Origin: a virus
Length of the DNA: 64,000 nucleotides
Reading direction: 5' to 3' (one strand)
Virus record (IMG/VR): IMGVR_UViG_3300009181_000044
Location: 34,858-98,857 of that record
The notes beneath the pieces are model-generated. The model was not told the DNA's origin and made no database searches. It saw only the letters and a program-made list of their open reading frames with translations. A program made the position numbers and the translations under genes. Positions 28,146 to 36,284 of the stretch are shown here, in pieces. How positions within the stretch are numbered: the first letter of the stretch is position 1; the number at the start of each line of letters is the position of its first letter.

Positions 28146-28619
28146 TTATGTACCAGTACTGCCGAAGCCGCCAGTACCGCGTTCTGTGTCGTTCCAAATA
28201 TCCGTAAATGCAGGCAGCAGAACTGGGATAAGTACCAGCTGTGCAATTCTATCGCCGCGTTGAATTTTATACGGGTCTTCGGAAATATTTTTTAAGAGAA
28301 CTTTGATTTCGCCACGATAGTCCGCATCAATGACGCCTACGCTATGAGGCATAGTAATTCCCTTTTTTCCTTGACTGCTTCTGTTAAATATAAAGCCTGC
28401 GTAACCCTCTGGAAGTTTTATCGCTACTCCTGTACCAACAAGTTTTTGTTCTCCAGGATAGATTTCCAAATCTTCCATACTCATTAAATCTGCACCAGCG
28501 TCAGTGGGGTTAGCACGTTTTGGCAAGAATGCTTCGTCTTCTACTAGACAAGGGATTTGTTGTTTGATCGCAACTGCACGATTGTGGTCGTAGGTTTGGT
28601 TAATGTTTAAAAAGCTCAT
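28146..28619 (-). CDS. dut: dUTP diphosphatase
   Basis: A 157-residue trimeric-type dUTPase. Conserved motifs are AGADL, RSSQGKKGI, GVIDADYRGEI, GDRIAQLVLIP and the C-terminal RGTGGFGSTG arm. It hydrolyses dUTP to dUMP, keeping uracil out of phage DNA and supplying substrate for ThyX, encoded at 59433. Its start overlaps the end of the exonuclease gene by 4 nt. Confidence 0.95.
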   Translation of the reverse strand: MSFLNINQTYDHNRAVAIKQQIPCLVEDEAFLPKRANPTDAGADLMSMEDLEIYPGEQKLVGTGVAIKLPEGYAGFIFNRSSQGKKGITMPHSVGVIDADYRGEIKVLLKNISEDPYKIQRGDRIAQLVLIPVLLPAFTDIWNDTERGTGGFGSTGT

Positions 28620-29461
28620 TTTATATATAGTTCTAGGGTTTCGTCTATTTGTTTACAATTATCTGCACCAATGGCTTCTTCACAGTACGTGACCAAGTCC
28701 ATTAGTTGATAGTTTAGCATTAGTTGTTCTCGGCACTGGTTGAGTGCTTCAATATATTTATATTTACCAGTAAGTGGAATACTTGCAATAATATCGTAAG
28801 TACTGCCGTATTCATTAATAAGTCCCACGGCTCGTTTAGGCCCAATACCAGGTACGCCAGCAACATTGTCACCACTATCGCCTGTAAGACACTTAATACT
28901 AATGTAGTCTTCTGGCTCAAAATCATAGTGATCGTGCCAGTTATTAAAGGTCACTTCTTTTCTGGTAACATAGCTAAATCTTGAAATATTGTTTTGAACT
29001 AACAAGTCCCAGTCTTTATCGCTTGATACAAGCCAGATATTTTCTACAGGCAGTTTTGATTTTTTACTAACAATGTACGCAGCTATGTCATCTGCCTCAA
29101 CACCCTGAAACTTAATAACTGGATATTCTGTATTTTCTTGAATATGCGCTAGTGCTGCTTGAAAATCTTCAAAAAACAACTCAAACGCTGCTTTTTCAGC
29201 TTCAGTTTGAGTTTCAAATTTGTCTTTACGATTTTGTTTATATTGTGGATATATTGCTTTACGGTAGCTTGATGAGCCTTGATCGCAAGCTATAATAACT
29301 TTTGATGCTTTATAGCTTTTTTGTAGGCTAACTACTGTTCGTAGGTAGTCTTCAGCAAAATCGGTAGCGCCGCTATGTTTATAGCGAAAAGCTAAGTTTA
29401 GTGCATCCACAACCATTAGTGTATTTTCTTGTGCTGTAACTTGTTGAAAACTTTTGCTCAT
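28616..29461 (-). CDS. 5'-3' exonuclease / flap endonuclease
   Basis: A 281-residue FEN-family nuclease. The metal-binding residues lie in VDALNLAFR, GVEADDIAAY and SSDKDWDLL. A helix-hairpin-helix DNA-binding segment is in LTGDSGDNVAGVPGIGPKRA. It probably removes RNA primers, since the phage polymerase here has no linked 5' nuclease domain. A strong promoter lies upstream at 29493. Confidence 0.92.
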   Translation of the reverse strand: MSKSFQQVTAQENTLMVVDALNLAFRYKHSGATDFAEDYLRTVVSLQKSYKASKVIIACDQGSSSYRKAIYPQYKQNRKDKFETQTEAEKAAFELFFEDFQAALAHIQENTEYPVIKFQGVEADDIAAYIVSKKSKLPVENIWLVSSDKDWDLLVQNNISRFSYVTRKEVTFNNWHDHYDFEPEDYISIKCLTGDSGDNVAGVPGIGPKRAVGLINEYGSTYDIIASIPLTGKYKYIEALNQCREQLMLNYQLMDLVTYCEEAIGADNCKQIDETLELYIK

Positions 29462-29492
29462 TTTAGTGTTAATTTATTGTTTATTAGTATGT

Positions 29493-29521
29493 ATTATAAC
29501 TTAATTTACTAATAATTTCAA
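29493..29521 (-). promoter_or_regulatory. Sigma70 promoter
   Basis: On the - strand, TTGAAA and TATAAT are separated by 17 bp, just upstream of the exonuclease-dUTPase-RNR genes. It overlaps the end of the resolvase-like gene. Confidence 0.8.
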
Positions 29522-29970
29522 GTTACAAATTGTGGTTGCTCATTGACTAACCAGTCTTCTAGCAGTGCAACATATAGTTCGTGTTCGTCAATGCTTACAA
29601 ATATATATCTGTAATTACTACTAGGCATATCTAAAAATGCCGTAAATATCTTTGATCGGTCAAACTTAAATATTAGTAGTGGTTTTTTGTTTACTTGGTG
29701 ACCTTGACGCACTGACTGTTTCCAGAACTCTATTAATTGTGGGCTTTTACCCGTTAATAGAGCACTTGAAACATGGTCTTCTGCGTAGCCTTTTACTTCT
29801 ACACACCACAAGTTAGTTCTACCAGGCACGTATAAATCGCCCTTAAGTTGATGTTTAGGGTCAAGAGCACCTGATCCAGGTACTCTTTCCCATGCTAACC
29901 CTGTATGTTTTTTAAGAGCATCACGTACTACAGTTTCAGTGCGAGCACCTTTTGCTCTACTGTCTACCAT
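29518..29970 (-). CDS. Resolvase-like PD-(D/E)XK nuclease
   Basis: A 150-residue protein. KGARTETVVRDALK is followed by RVPGSGAL, then LKGDLYVPG and WCVEVKGY, which give the Asp and Glu-x-Lys of a PD-(D/E)XK active site as in archaeal Hjc Holliday-junction resolvases. It probably trims recombination or packaging junctions. It overlaps the start of the upstream gene by 1 nt. Nuclease fold is likely; the exact substrate is inferred. Confidence 0.7.
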   Translation of the reverse strand: MVDSRAKGARTETVVRDALKKHTGLAWERVPGSGALDPKHQLKGDLYVPGRTNLWCVEVKGYAEDHVSSALLTGKSPQLIEFWKQSVRQGHQVNKKPLLIFKFDRSKIFTAFLDMPSSNYRYIFVSIDEHELYVALLEDWLVNEQPQFVT

Positions 29971-30269
29971 TATTCAGCTGTTTTTGTTGGAAAAACAATA
30001 ACAGGTGTTTCTGCTGTAGCAGTAACTGTATCAGCTACTGCTACTTCTTGAGCTACAGGTGCCGGCACTTCTTCTTCCGCAGCCTTTACGCCAGGTACTT
30101 CAAAAGTACAGTTAGGGTCAACCCGTACTATAGCTTTTCCATTACCAACTACTGTTAGTGTTGCACTTTCGTGGTCACTGAAATAGTCGCCAGGACTAAG
30201 CTGTACTTGACCGACGTTTTCACGAGTAACAGTGCAGGTTACACTACCATCAATTTCTTCTAAAATCAT
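29970..30269 (-). CDS. Hypothetical protein with Ala/Val/Thr-rich tail
   Basis: A 99-residue protein. The first ~60 residues form a small beta domain (MILEEIDGSVTCTVTREN...), and the rest is a low-complexity acidic/Ala/Val tail (EEEVPAPVAQEVAVADTVTA). It sits one base from the gp46-like gene and overlaps the nuclease start, so it is co-translated with recombination genes. Function unknown. Confidence 0.6.
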   Translation of the reverse strand: MILEEIDGSVTCTVTRENVGQVQLSPGDYFSDHESATLTVVGNGKAIVRVDPNCTFEVPGVKAAEEEVPAPVAQEVAVADTVTATAETPVIVFPTKTAE

Positions 30270-30270
30270 A

Positions 30271-32109
30271 TTATACCTCTATTTGTGAGATGTTGTTGCG
30301 TTTCAGTACATTTACTTTTTCCAGTAAAGGATGGGTAAATCCATGTGAAACAAGGAAAGTATTTAGGTGCTCTTCTCTGAGCAATACTTCTACTAGTTTT
30401 TCTTTGCCGTCAACGTCTAGCGTTTCGACAGTTTCATCTAATATTAGAAGGTTAATTCTTGAACTAGATAAAGTTTGCATTAGCTTTCTGATAGCTAATA
30501 AAGTTGCCACGTTAACTCTGGCTTTTTCACCACCAGAGAGAGCTAAGATTTCAATATCTTTGCCATTATCAGTGATAACTACATTTAGTTTGTCACTAGC
30601 AGATATTTTAAATCCTATTTGAAATCTACCATCAGATAAGTCAATTAGATACTTATTTGTAATTTCTTCTAAGTCTTTTACTAAGCATTCTATTTTATAA
30701 GCTACTAAACCAGTAGTTGAGAATGTCTTTGTTAACACGTTAGTTATAGACATTTTTTCAGATAATTCATGCAGTTTTGAACTATAAACTTCAAGTTCTG
30801 CATTCATTTCTGTTAGTTGACTACTAATAGTTTCTACTTTAGCGTTATGAGCACTAACACTAGCATTTTTCTTTTCTGCTATAGCAATAGTTGACTTAAT
30901 ATTAGCAATCGCTGTTTGAAGTGCTGTAAACTTAGAATCTAGTTCGTTTTTATCAAGCAAATCTTCTTGTAGCTCAGAATTAATTAGCTGATGATACTTT
31001 TCCCACTCATCTCGTGATTTATTTGCTGATTTCCATGCCGCAGTTTTAATAGTAAACTCTTGCTCAATTGTATCTATTTCAACTAGTCGCGTGTTAATTT
31101 TAGCTATTTTTCCAGAAGCATTCACTATTATAGCATATTGTTCAGCTACTAAAGTGGCGATTTTTTCTTTGTCAATAGCTTGTAAACAAGTAGGACACGT
31201 ACCTTGTAGAGCGCCTATCTTTTTAATAAAAGCGTCTGAGTCTTTCACAGATTTGGTTAACTCAATAGAACTAGTGTTTAATTGTTTAATTTCTGGATTT
31301 AAACCACTAACCGTGTCTACTGGATTTTCTGGTAGTGGAAATAGTTTAATACCGGACTGTATCTGTTTATAAGTATTATTCTGAGTAATCTTTTTGTTTG
31401 TGGAGTCTAGCCCGCGTATTTGGCTATCAAGTTCCGAAGCCTCAGTCAATAAAGTATCTTCTATCACAGGTACTTCACAATAGTCTTTGTGAGATAAATC
31501 CATCTTAGAATATTTATCTAACCAACTATTAACTGTGTTAACTTGTGACTGTGCTGACGCAATGTCTTTGGTCAATTCCTGAGCTACATCTTTAAATATT
31601 TCTTGTACGCGAGTATACTTAGTTAGATTCAGTATTTCAATTAAAAACTTTTTACGTGCTGTATCAGCAGCAGTTAAGAATTCTAAACTGCTAGCATTTG
31701 ATTGGTATACAATTTGTGCAAAAGTTTTATGATCGAATCCAAGAATATCTTCAATCATTTTATAAGTTGCTGTAGCAGTATGCGCACTTATATCTACAGT
31801 ATTTTTATATAGTTTAACTGTTTGAGCAGCCCCACGCGATGTTTTAATTGTGTACTCTACACCGTCGCGTTCAAAGTCAAGTTCAATAGTATAAGTTTTG
31901 TCTTTTACGTATCTATTTAAAATATCTGCTTTTTTAATGCCTTTTGAATTCTTATTAAATAATACTTCTTCTAAAATAAGAGCAATAGAGCTTTTGCCGT
32001 GACCGTTACGACCCACTAACTGTGTTAGGGGTGAAGCAACAAAATCAATGACATTATCTTTTCCATAACTAAAAGCATTGCTCCAATTTAATTTTTTAAT
32101 TGTTATCAT
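30271..32109 (-). CDS. Recombination endonuclease subunit, SbcC/gp46-like ATPase
   Basis: A 612-residue SMC-like ATPase. It has Walker A (VGRNGHGKSS) near residue 33, a coiled coil, a zinc hook CPTC near residue 310, a second coiled coil, signature LSGGEKARV, and Walker B (LLILDETVETLD). With the gp47-like nuclease at 32331 it should form the Mre11/Rad50-type complex that resects ends for recombination-dependent replication. It overlaps the glutaredoxin gene by 14 nt. Confidence 0.93.
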   Translation of the reverse strand: MITIKKLNWSNAFSYGKDNVIDFVASPLTQLVGRNGHGKSSIALILEEVLFNKNSKGIKKADILNRYVKDKTYTIELDFERDGVEYTIKTSRGAAQTVKLYKNTVDISAHTATATYKMIEDILGFDHKTFAQIVYQSNASSLEFLTAADTARKKFLIEILNLTKYTRVQEIFKDVAQELTKDIASAQSQVNTVNSWLDKYSKMDLSHKDYCEVPVIEDTLLTEASELDSQIRGLDSTNKKITQNNTYKQIQSGIKLFPLPENPVDTVSGLNPEIKQLNTSSIELTKSVKDSDAFIKKIGALQGTCPTCLQAIDKEKIATLVAEQYAIIVNASGKIAKINTRLVEIDTIEQEFTIKTAAWKSANKSRDEWEKYHQLINSELQEDLLDKNELDSKFTALQTAIANIKSTIAIAEKKNASVSAHNAKVETISSQLTEMNAELEVYSSKLHELSEKMSITNVLTKTFSTTGLVAYKIECLVKDLEEITNKYLIDLSDGRFQIGFKISASDKLNVVITDNGKDIEILALSGGEKARVNVATLLAIRKLMQTLSSSRINLLILDETVETLDVDGKEKLVEVLLREEHLNTFLVSHGFTHPLLEKVNVLKRNNISQIEV

Positions 32110-32356
32110 GTTCCAATAGTTCTTTTTTCAATTCGTGCAATCCGCCCACATATTTTCCGTTTATAAATATCTGTGGAACACTCCTAGCATCTGGTACTTT
32201 TTGAACTAAGTCTTTCTTTGAGTACCCGTTAATGCCTATCATACACTCTACATAGCTAATTGCTCGTTGTTCTAGTAATCGTTTTGCTTCTGTGCAGGCG
32301 GGGCAGTTTGTTTGTGACCATACCTCGGCTTTAAAGTGACTCAAATTTTTCCGCAT
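32096..32356 (-). CDS. Glutaredoxin
   Basis: An 86-residue thioredoxin-fold protein with a CPAC active site (WSQTNCPACTEAKRLL) and the cis-Pro motif SVPQIFINGKYVGG. It is inserted between the gp46- and gp47-like genes with overlaps at both ends (14 and 26 nt). A likely job is to reduce the class II RNR; transcription with recombination genes probably only times its expression. Confidence 0.9.
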   Translation of the reverse strand: MRKNLSHFKAEVWSQTNCPACTEAKRLLEQRAISYVECMIGINGYSKKDLVQKVPDARSVPQIFINGKYVGGLHELKKELLEHDNN

Positions 32357-33287
32357 GATTTTGTAACTCCTTTAGTACAGATTCTATTGTTTCATCTGGT
32401 AGTTCTAAGATGTAAGCTAAATACTCTTTAACTTCTTCTACCAGACTCATTTCAGGATCTAGGATAAGTGCAGAGTCTGTTTCTCGTTTAATTACCTTAC
32501 GGTCAATTAAATCTGAATCTTCGAGTTCGCCAAGTTCTTGCATATCGCCTTCAACTTGGTAAATGGTGTGATCAAAAACTGTTGCCGGTTTAGGGTCACT
32601 AACCCCAACAGTTTTTCTGATAAGTTGAGGTAAGCTGAATTTGAGCCAAACATGATCCAAAGAATCTGAGTCAAGCAAAATAGCTCCAGTGTCCACGGAA
32701 CTTCTATGAAAGCTAGTAGTATAAGGACTACCAGGATACAGGATATTAAGTTGTGAATTTTCATAACTGTGTAAATCACCTGCTAACACTACTTGCCAGC
32801 GGTTAAATAGTGTTAAGTCAACTTCGGACTTAACGTGTGGAGGAATGTCGCCACGAACGTGAGTACAACATATATTTCCATATACTAAGTGAGGGGCTTT
32901 TTCAAACTCTTTTAGTTTATTGTACGGAATAAAATCAATGTTATTGTAACTGTAAAAATCATCAATAACTTGTACTAGTGAGTTTAGTCTATTAGTTGAT
33001 TTTTTAAGGTTAGATAAGAAAGTAGTGTCTTTCTTTAGCATTTCGTGATTACCAGAATATATAATGGTTGGCTTTGTAAAACTAGCCACAAAGTCAAAAT
33101 ATAACTCTACTTCATCCATTGTTGGTAGTCGGTCAAATATATCACCACCAATAATTACTAAATCAGCCCCTTCTTGCATTTGTTGAAACTGCTCAACAAA
33201 CATATGAAAACGATTTTTTGCCCACTCAATAGGTACGTTTTTTTGACCTAATTTTATATGCACATCTGCGGTAAATAGTATTTTCAT
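32331..33287 (-). CDS. Recombination endonuclease subunit, SbcD/gp47-like nuclease
   Basis: A 318-residue calcineurin-like phosphoesterase. Metal-binding motifs are DVHIKLG, GGDIFDRL, GNHEML and GDLHSYE. The ATG at 33287 was chosen so that the protein begins MKILFTADVH as in the family; an extended start adds eight unlikely residues. It is the nuclease partner of the gp46-like ATPase. Confidence 0.92.
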   Translation of the reverse strand: MKILFTADVHIKLGQKNVPIEWAKNRFHMFVEQFQQMQEGADLVIIGGDIFDRLPTMDEVELYFDFVASFTKPTIIYSGNHEMLKKDTTFLSNLKKSTNRLNSLVQVIDDFYSYNNIDFIPYNKLKEFEKAPHLVYGNICCTHVRGDIPPHVKSEVDLTLFNRWQVVLAGDLHSYENSQLNILYPGSPYTTSFHRSSVDTGAILLDSDSLDHVWLKFSLPQLIRKTVGVSDPKPATVFDHTIYQVEGDMQELGELEDSDLIDRKVIKRETDSALILDPEMSLVEEVKEYLAYILELPDETIESVLKELQNHAEKFESL

Positions 33288-33296
33288 TTTTATAGA

Positions 33297-33333
33297 CAAA
33301 ATAGCCCGCAAAGCATAAAGTTTTGCGGGCTAT
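33297..33333 (-). terminator. Rho-independent terminator or attenuator
   Basis: A 12-bp perfect stem (ATAGCCCGCAAA / TTTGCGGGCTAT), followed on the - strand by TTTTGT. It lies between the ssDNA-binding-protein gene and the gp47-like gene. No clear promoter is seen between them, so partial read-through may set a high SSB to gp46/47 ratio. Confidence 0.8.
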
Positions 33334-33337
33334 AATT

Positions 33338-33985
33338 TTAACCTAAGTCTTTAACGGCTTCACGCTCTGATTCTGAAGCGCCTTCATCTGTTTCTTCGTC
33401 ACTATGTGTAGTAACTTTGTTTAACAGGGCTAATACTTCATCAGCGGTAGGACGAGGATACTTTTCATCAATAGCTTTACTGGTAGTAACTAGTTCGCGC
33501 TCTGTATCTGACAGTGGGCGTGACTTGCAACGAAGTACTTGCAGTTGGTATTCAACGTTAAAAGGTAGAGGGCCAGTCTTAACTCGCTTAAAAACAACAT
33601 CCCAACCACTATCAAAATCAGTTGGATCGCCCAAATCTTCGGCGGCTGTCATAACTTGTTCAAACAATTTCTTTTTAAGGTTAAGTGCCTTAATTTTGCC
33701 ATCTTTAGGGTCGATACAGTTTACTGTGTATGACCAAGTGCATTTTAGTTCAGGAAAGAATTTTGGAACATGATCTACTTCTAGATTGTCAAATTTTTCT
33801 TTTTCTCTACTAAAAGCTAAACACTCAACAGGAATATCCTTGTTATTAGTGCCCTTAATCCAGTAAATGTAGCGAGGTAAGAGTCCACCAATTAAGCGAA
33901 CTGAATTTTCGCCATCTTTGTACTCGTATGCCTCTACTTTGTTTGATTGTGCTTTGCCTTTTGTATTCTTAAAGCTAATTGCCAT
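33338..33985 (-). CDS. Single-stranded DNA-binding protein
   Basis: A 215-residue protein. The N-terminal KNTKGKAQSNKVEAYEYKDG precedes an OB-like core (NSVRLIGGLLPRYIYWI...), and the C-terminus is acidic (DEETDEGASESERE), as in T4 gp32-like and other phage SSBs that recruit partners through that tail. A strong terminator after it suggests it is made in excess. Confidence 0.8.
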   Translation of the reverse strand: MAISFKNTKGKAQSNKVEAYEYKDGENSVRLIGGLLPRYIYWIKGTNNKDIPVECLAFSREKEKFDNLEVDHVPKFFPELKCTWSYTVNCIDPKDGKIKALNLKKKLFEQVMTAAEDLGDPTDFDSGWDVVFKRVKTGPLPFNVEYQLQVLRCKSRPLSDTERELVTTSKAIDEKYPRPTADEVLALLNKVTTHSDEETDEGASESEREAVKDLG

Positions 33986-34370
33986 TTTTAATATCCTCGT
34001 ATTTAAAGTGTATTTTGTTTTCTGTTATAGTTAGTAGCGGATTTGTTATTATTTTGCTTATATCAATATCTTTGAAATAAGATAAGTCTAAGTAATTAAT
34101 ATTGTAAAGTTTGTATGAGCTATAATCTCGTCTTCCGGCTAACTGTATATATTGTGATTTATAAATTACATCAGTTGTTTTATCTGTAAATAAATCTGCA
34201 GGGTTTACTAAAAAACTATTTCCAATTAAATTACTAATGGGTTTAATTTTAGTCAAGTAATTTTTTGGTATAGATTTTTTAGTAAAATGCAAACGAAGTT
34301 TTTCAACTATTAAGTTAGGATCGTTTTTAGTTTCAGATTCTAAAACTGAAAGGTTAAAGAAAAAAGTCAT
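33975..34370 (-). CDS. Hypothetical protein upstream of SSB
   Basis: A 131-residue protein rich in Lys, Ile, Asn and Tyr, with no membrane segment or metal motif. It overlaps the SSB start by 11 nt and is first in the unit driven by the promoter at 34390. Its codons are more AT-rich than its neighbours. I do not recognise a family. Confidence 0.6.
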   Translation of the reverse strand: MTFFFNLSVLESETKNDPNLIVEKLRLHFTKKSIPKNYLTKIKPISNLIGNSFLVNPADLFTDKTTDVIYKSQYIQLAGRRDYSSYKLYNINYLDLSYFKDIDISKIITNPLLTITENKIHFKYEDIKNGN

Positions 34371-34389
34371 ATTCTGTAACTTAAAGATT

Positions 34390-34418
34390 ATTATAGCAGA
34401 TTAACAACTGTAGTGCAA
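34390..34418 (-). promoter_or_regulatory. Sigma70 promoter
   Basis: TTGCAC, 17 bp and TATAAT on the - strand, directly upstream of the hypothetical-SSB-gp47-gp46 genes. Confidence 0.8.
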
Positions 34419-34428
34419 GTTAATTTTT

Positions 34429-35718
34429 TTATATGGTAGTTATTTGCCAGCCTTTACGCATATAAAGCCCAAGCCTATCATTGTTTTGTTTTTTATCAGC
34501 ATAACCAGCAAAGTTAATATCTATTACTAACGGATTCAGTTTTTCTGGAAAAATTCTTTGAATCCTGCCTATGATTTGTTCTAATAAGCTATCATTAGAC
34601 ATAGGCACTGCTAAAATAACGCACGATAAGGCATTAATAGAAATGCCTTCTGAAAAGATTTGTCTTGATCCTGCAATGGCTTTCTTTTCTCCATTGAGGA
34701 TTTGTTGTTTTGCTTGATCTCTGTCGCCTTCGGTTCCAGTAACCAACAAACACGTTTCTCCAACATATTCTTTGACCTTTTGTAAAAATTCAACTCTATC
34801 TGCAATAATCAATACAGAGTGACCATTATCAATTTCTATATTTGCTATACCAGCAACAAATTGTCGGTATTTATCGTTTTCACACAAATCATTGATTTTT
34901 TCTACCCAAGTTGCGCCAGTCTTTAGTGTTATACCACTTTTAACTATTCTGATCTTAGGAATAAGTGTATTAGCTTCTGGAGGCTTTAATACATGAGTAC
35001 CAAAATAATCAGGAAATAATATGTGCTTACCGTCTTTACGAATCATTGTACCCGAAAGAGCAATTCTGTATCTAGCGTAAAAACTGTCTACTGTTGTAGA
35101 AAAAGTAGTAGCAGGACAGTGGTGTGCTTCATCCATTATAACTGTACCAAATTCTTTTGATAAAGTTGCTAGATGTTTAACTACGGACTGTATGTTTCCT
35201 ACTACTATTGCCCTGTCTTCAATATCAAACTCGCCACCACCAATTACTCCAGCAGTCATACCAAATAAGATTTTTACTTCTTCTATCCACTGATCTCTTA
35301 GTGCAGCAGTATGTGTAATAACTAAAGTTCGTTGCCCAAACTTACGTGCTAAATGTAGCGCAGTAAAAGTTTTGCCCCAGCCTGGTAGTGCATTAATAAA
35401 ACACGTATCCTTTACTTCGTTATATATTAGTACTTGATCATCGCGTAAAGGATGTATTGTCTCAGGAAAGGGTACAGGTACTAGACTCCGCTTATCTATA
35501 ATTTCGAAATTTTCGGGAATCAAGTCCTGTCGTCCTTGAGGTATACTAACTATACCTTTAGGCAACATTTTGTAGTTTTTTATTGTTTCAACGGCAAAAA
35601 ATTTCTTTGAGCCAGTATCTTTTGCAATTTTATATGTTAGTGTTTTGATAATCTTTTTAAGGTAATCTGCACCTGGATTATCCATATATATTCTGTTTGA
35701 TATAATTGCTTTAGGCAT
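34429..35718 (-). CDS. SF2 DNA helicase (UvsW/DEAD-like)
   Basis: A 429-residue helicase. Motif I (ALPGWGKTFTALHLA) lies near residue 112, motif II is MDEAHHCPAT, motif III SGTMIRKDG and motif VI QIIGRIQRI. The order fits UvsW-type helicases, which remodel recombination and stalled-fork intermediates. It adjoins the start of the polymerase-proximal gene by one shared base. Role in recombination-dependent replication is inferred from family and context. Confidence 0.88.
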   Translation of the reverse strand: MPKAIISNRIYMDNPGADYLKKIIKTLTYKIAKDTGSKKFFAVETIKNYKMLPKGIVSIPQGRQDLIPENFEIIDKRSLVPVPFPETIHPLRDDQVLIYNEVKDTCFINALPGWGKTFTALHLARKFGQRTLVITHTAALRDQWIEEVKILFGMTAGVIGGGEFDIEDRAIVVGNIQSVVKHLATLSKEFGTVIMDEAHHCPATTFSTTVDSFYARYRIALSGTMIRKDGKHILFPDYFGTHVLKPPEANTLIPKIRIVKSGITLKTGATWVEKINDLCENDKYRQFVAGIANIEIDNGHSVLIIADRVEFLQKVKEYVGETCLLVTGTEGDRDQAKQQILNGEKKAIAGSRQIFSEGISINALSCVILAVPMSNDSLLEQIIGRIQRIFPEKLNPLVIDINFAGYADKKQNNDRLGLYMRKGWQITTI

Positions 35719-36284
35719 TATACTAGTCTCCAGCTATCGTTTGTAGCAGTCTCGCTAAGACCATATAATAAATATATTTTATTTATTACTAAGAATACTG
35801 CATAGCGGTGAAAGTCTTGTGGTCGTTGTAGGCTTTTAAATCTTTGAGATAGACCTTCTACTTCTAATACACACCCTATACCATCAGCAGGTAAAACTTG
35901 TTTGATCTTTTTTGTGGTAAGTTTGGCGCGTGTATATTTTTTCCACTGAAATACCTTGCCACTATTATCTATAAACCATGTACTGGCTTTGGCAAGTTTT
36001 ATTAAGTCAGCTAAAAAATATATTGCGGTTGATATTTTATGTAGTTTTATATTTGCGTCTTTTTGTAGTGCAAGCCTACGTAAACCCAGTGTTTTTTGTG
36101 GTAGATTTTTATCATCTATGATTTTAATTGTAAGACTACTAGTATTAGTATCGTCCACATATTCGGTGTGAAAGAACACCAACCCATTGTACTGGGTTGG
36201 CTCTTTTTCACTCAATTTAAATACGGGCCATGTTATCGCCTGTAACGCCGTAAACTTCGTCAAAGTGTCCAAAACTGTAGTCAT
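35718..36284 (-). CDS. Conserved hypothetical protein between polymerase and helicase
   Basis: A 188-residue protein if it starts at the ATG at 36284, which overlaps the polymerase 3' end by 68 nt. A TTG just after the polymerase stop would give a shorter protein. It contains LKKIKQVLPADGIGCVLEVEG-type mixed alpha/beta sequence with no catalytic motif I recognise. The stop overlaps the helicase start. Position suggests a replication-associated role. Confidence 0.6.
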   Translation of the reverse strand: MTTVLDTLTKFTALQAITWPVFKLSEKEPTQYNGLVFFHTEYVDDTNTSSLTIKIIDDKNLPQKTLGLRRLALQKDANIKLHKISTAIYFLADLIKLAKASTWFIDNSGKVFQWKKYTRAKLTTKKIKQVLPADGIGCVLEVEGLSQRFKSLQRPQDFHRYAVFLVINKIYLLYGLSETATNDSWRLV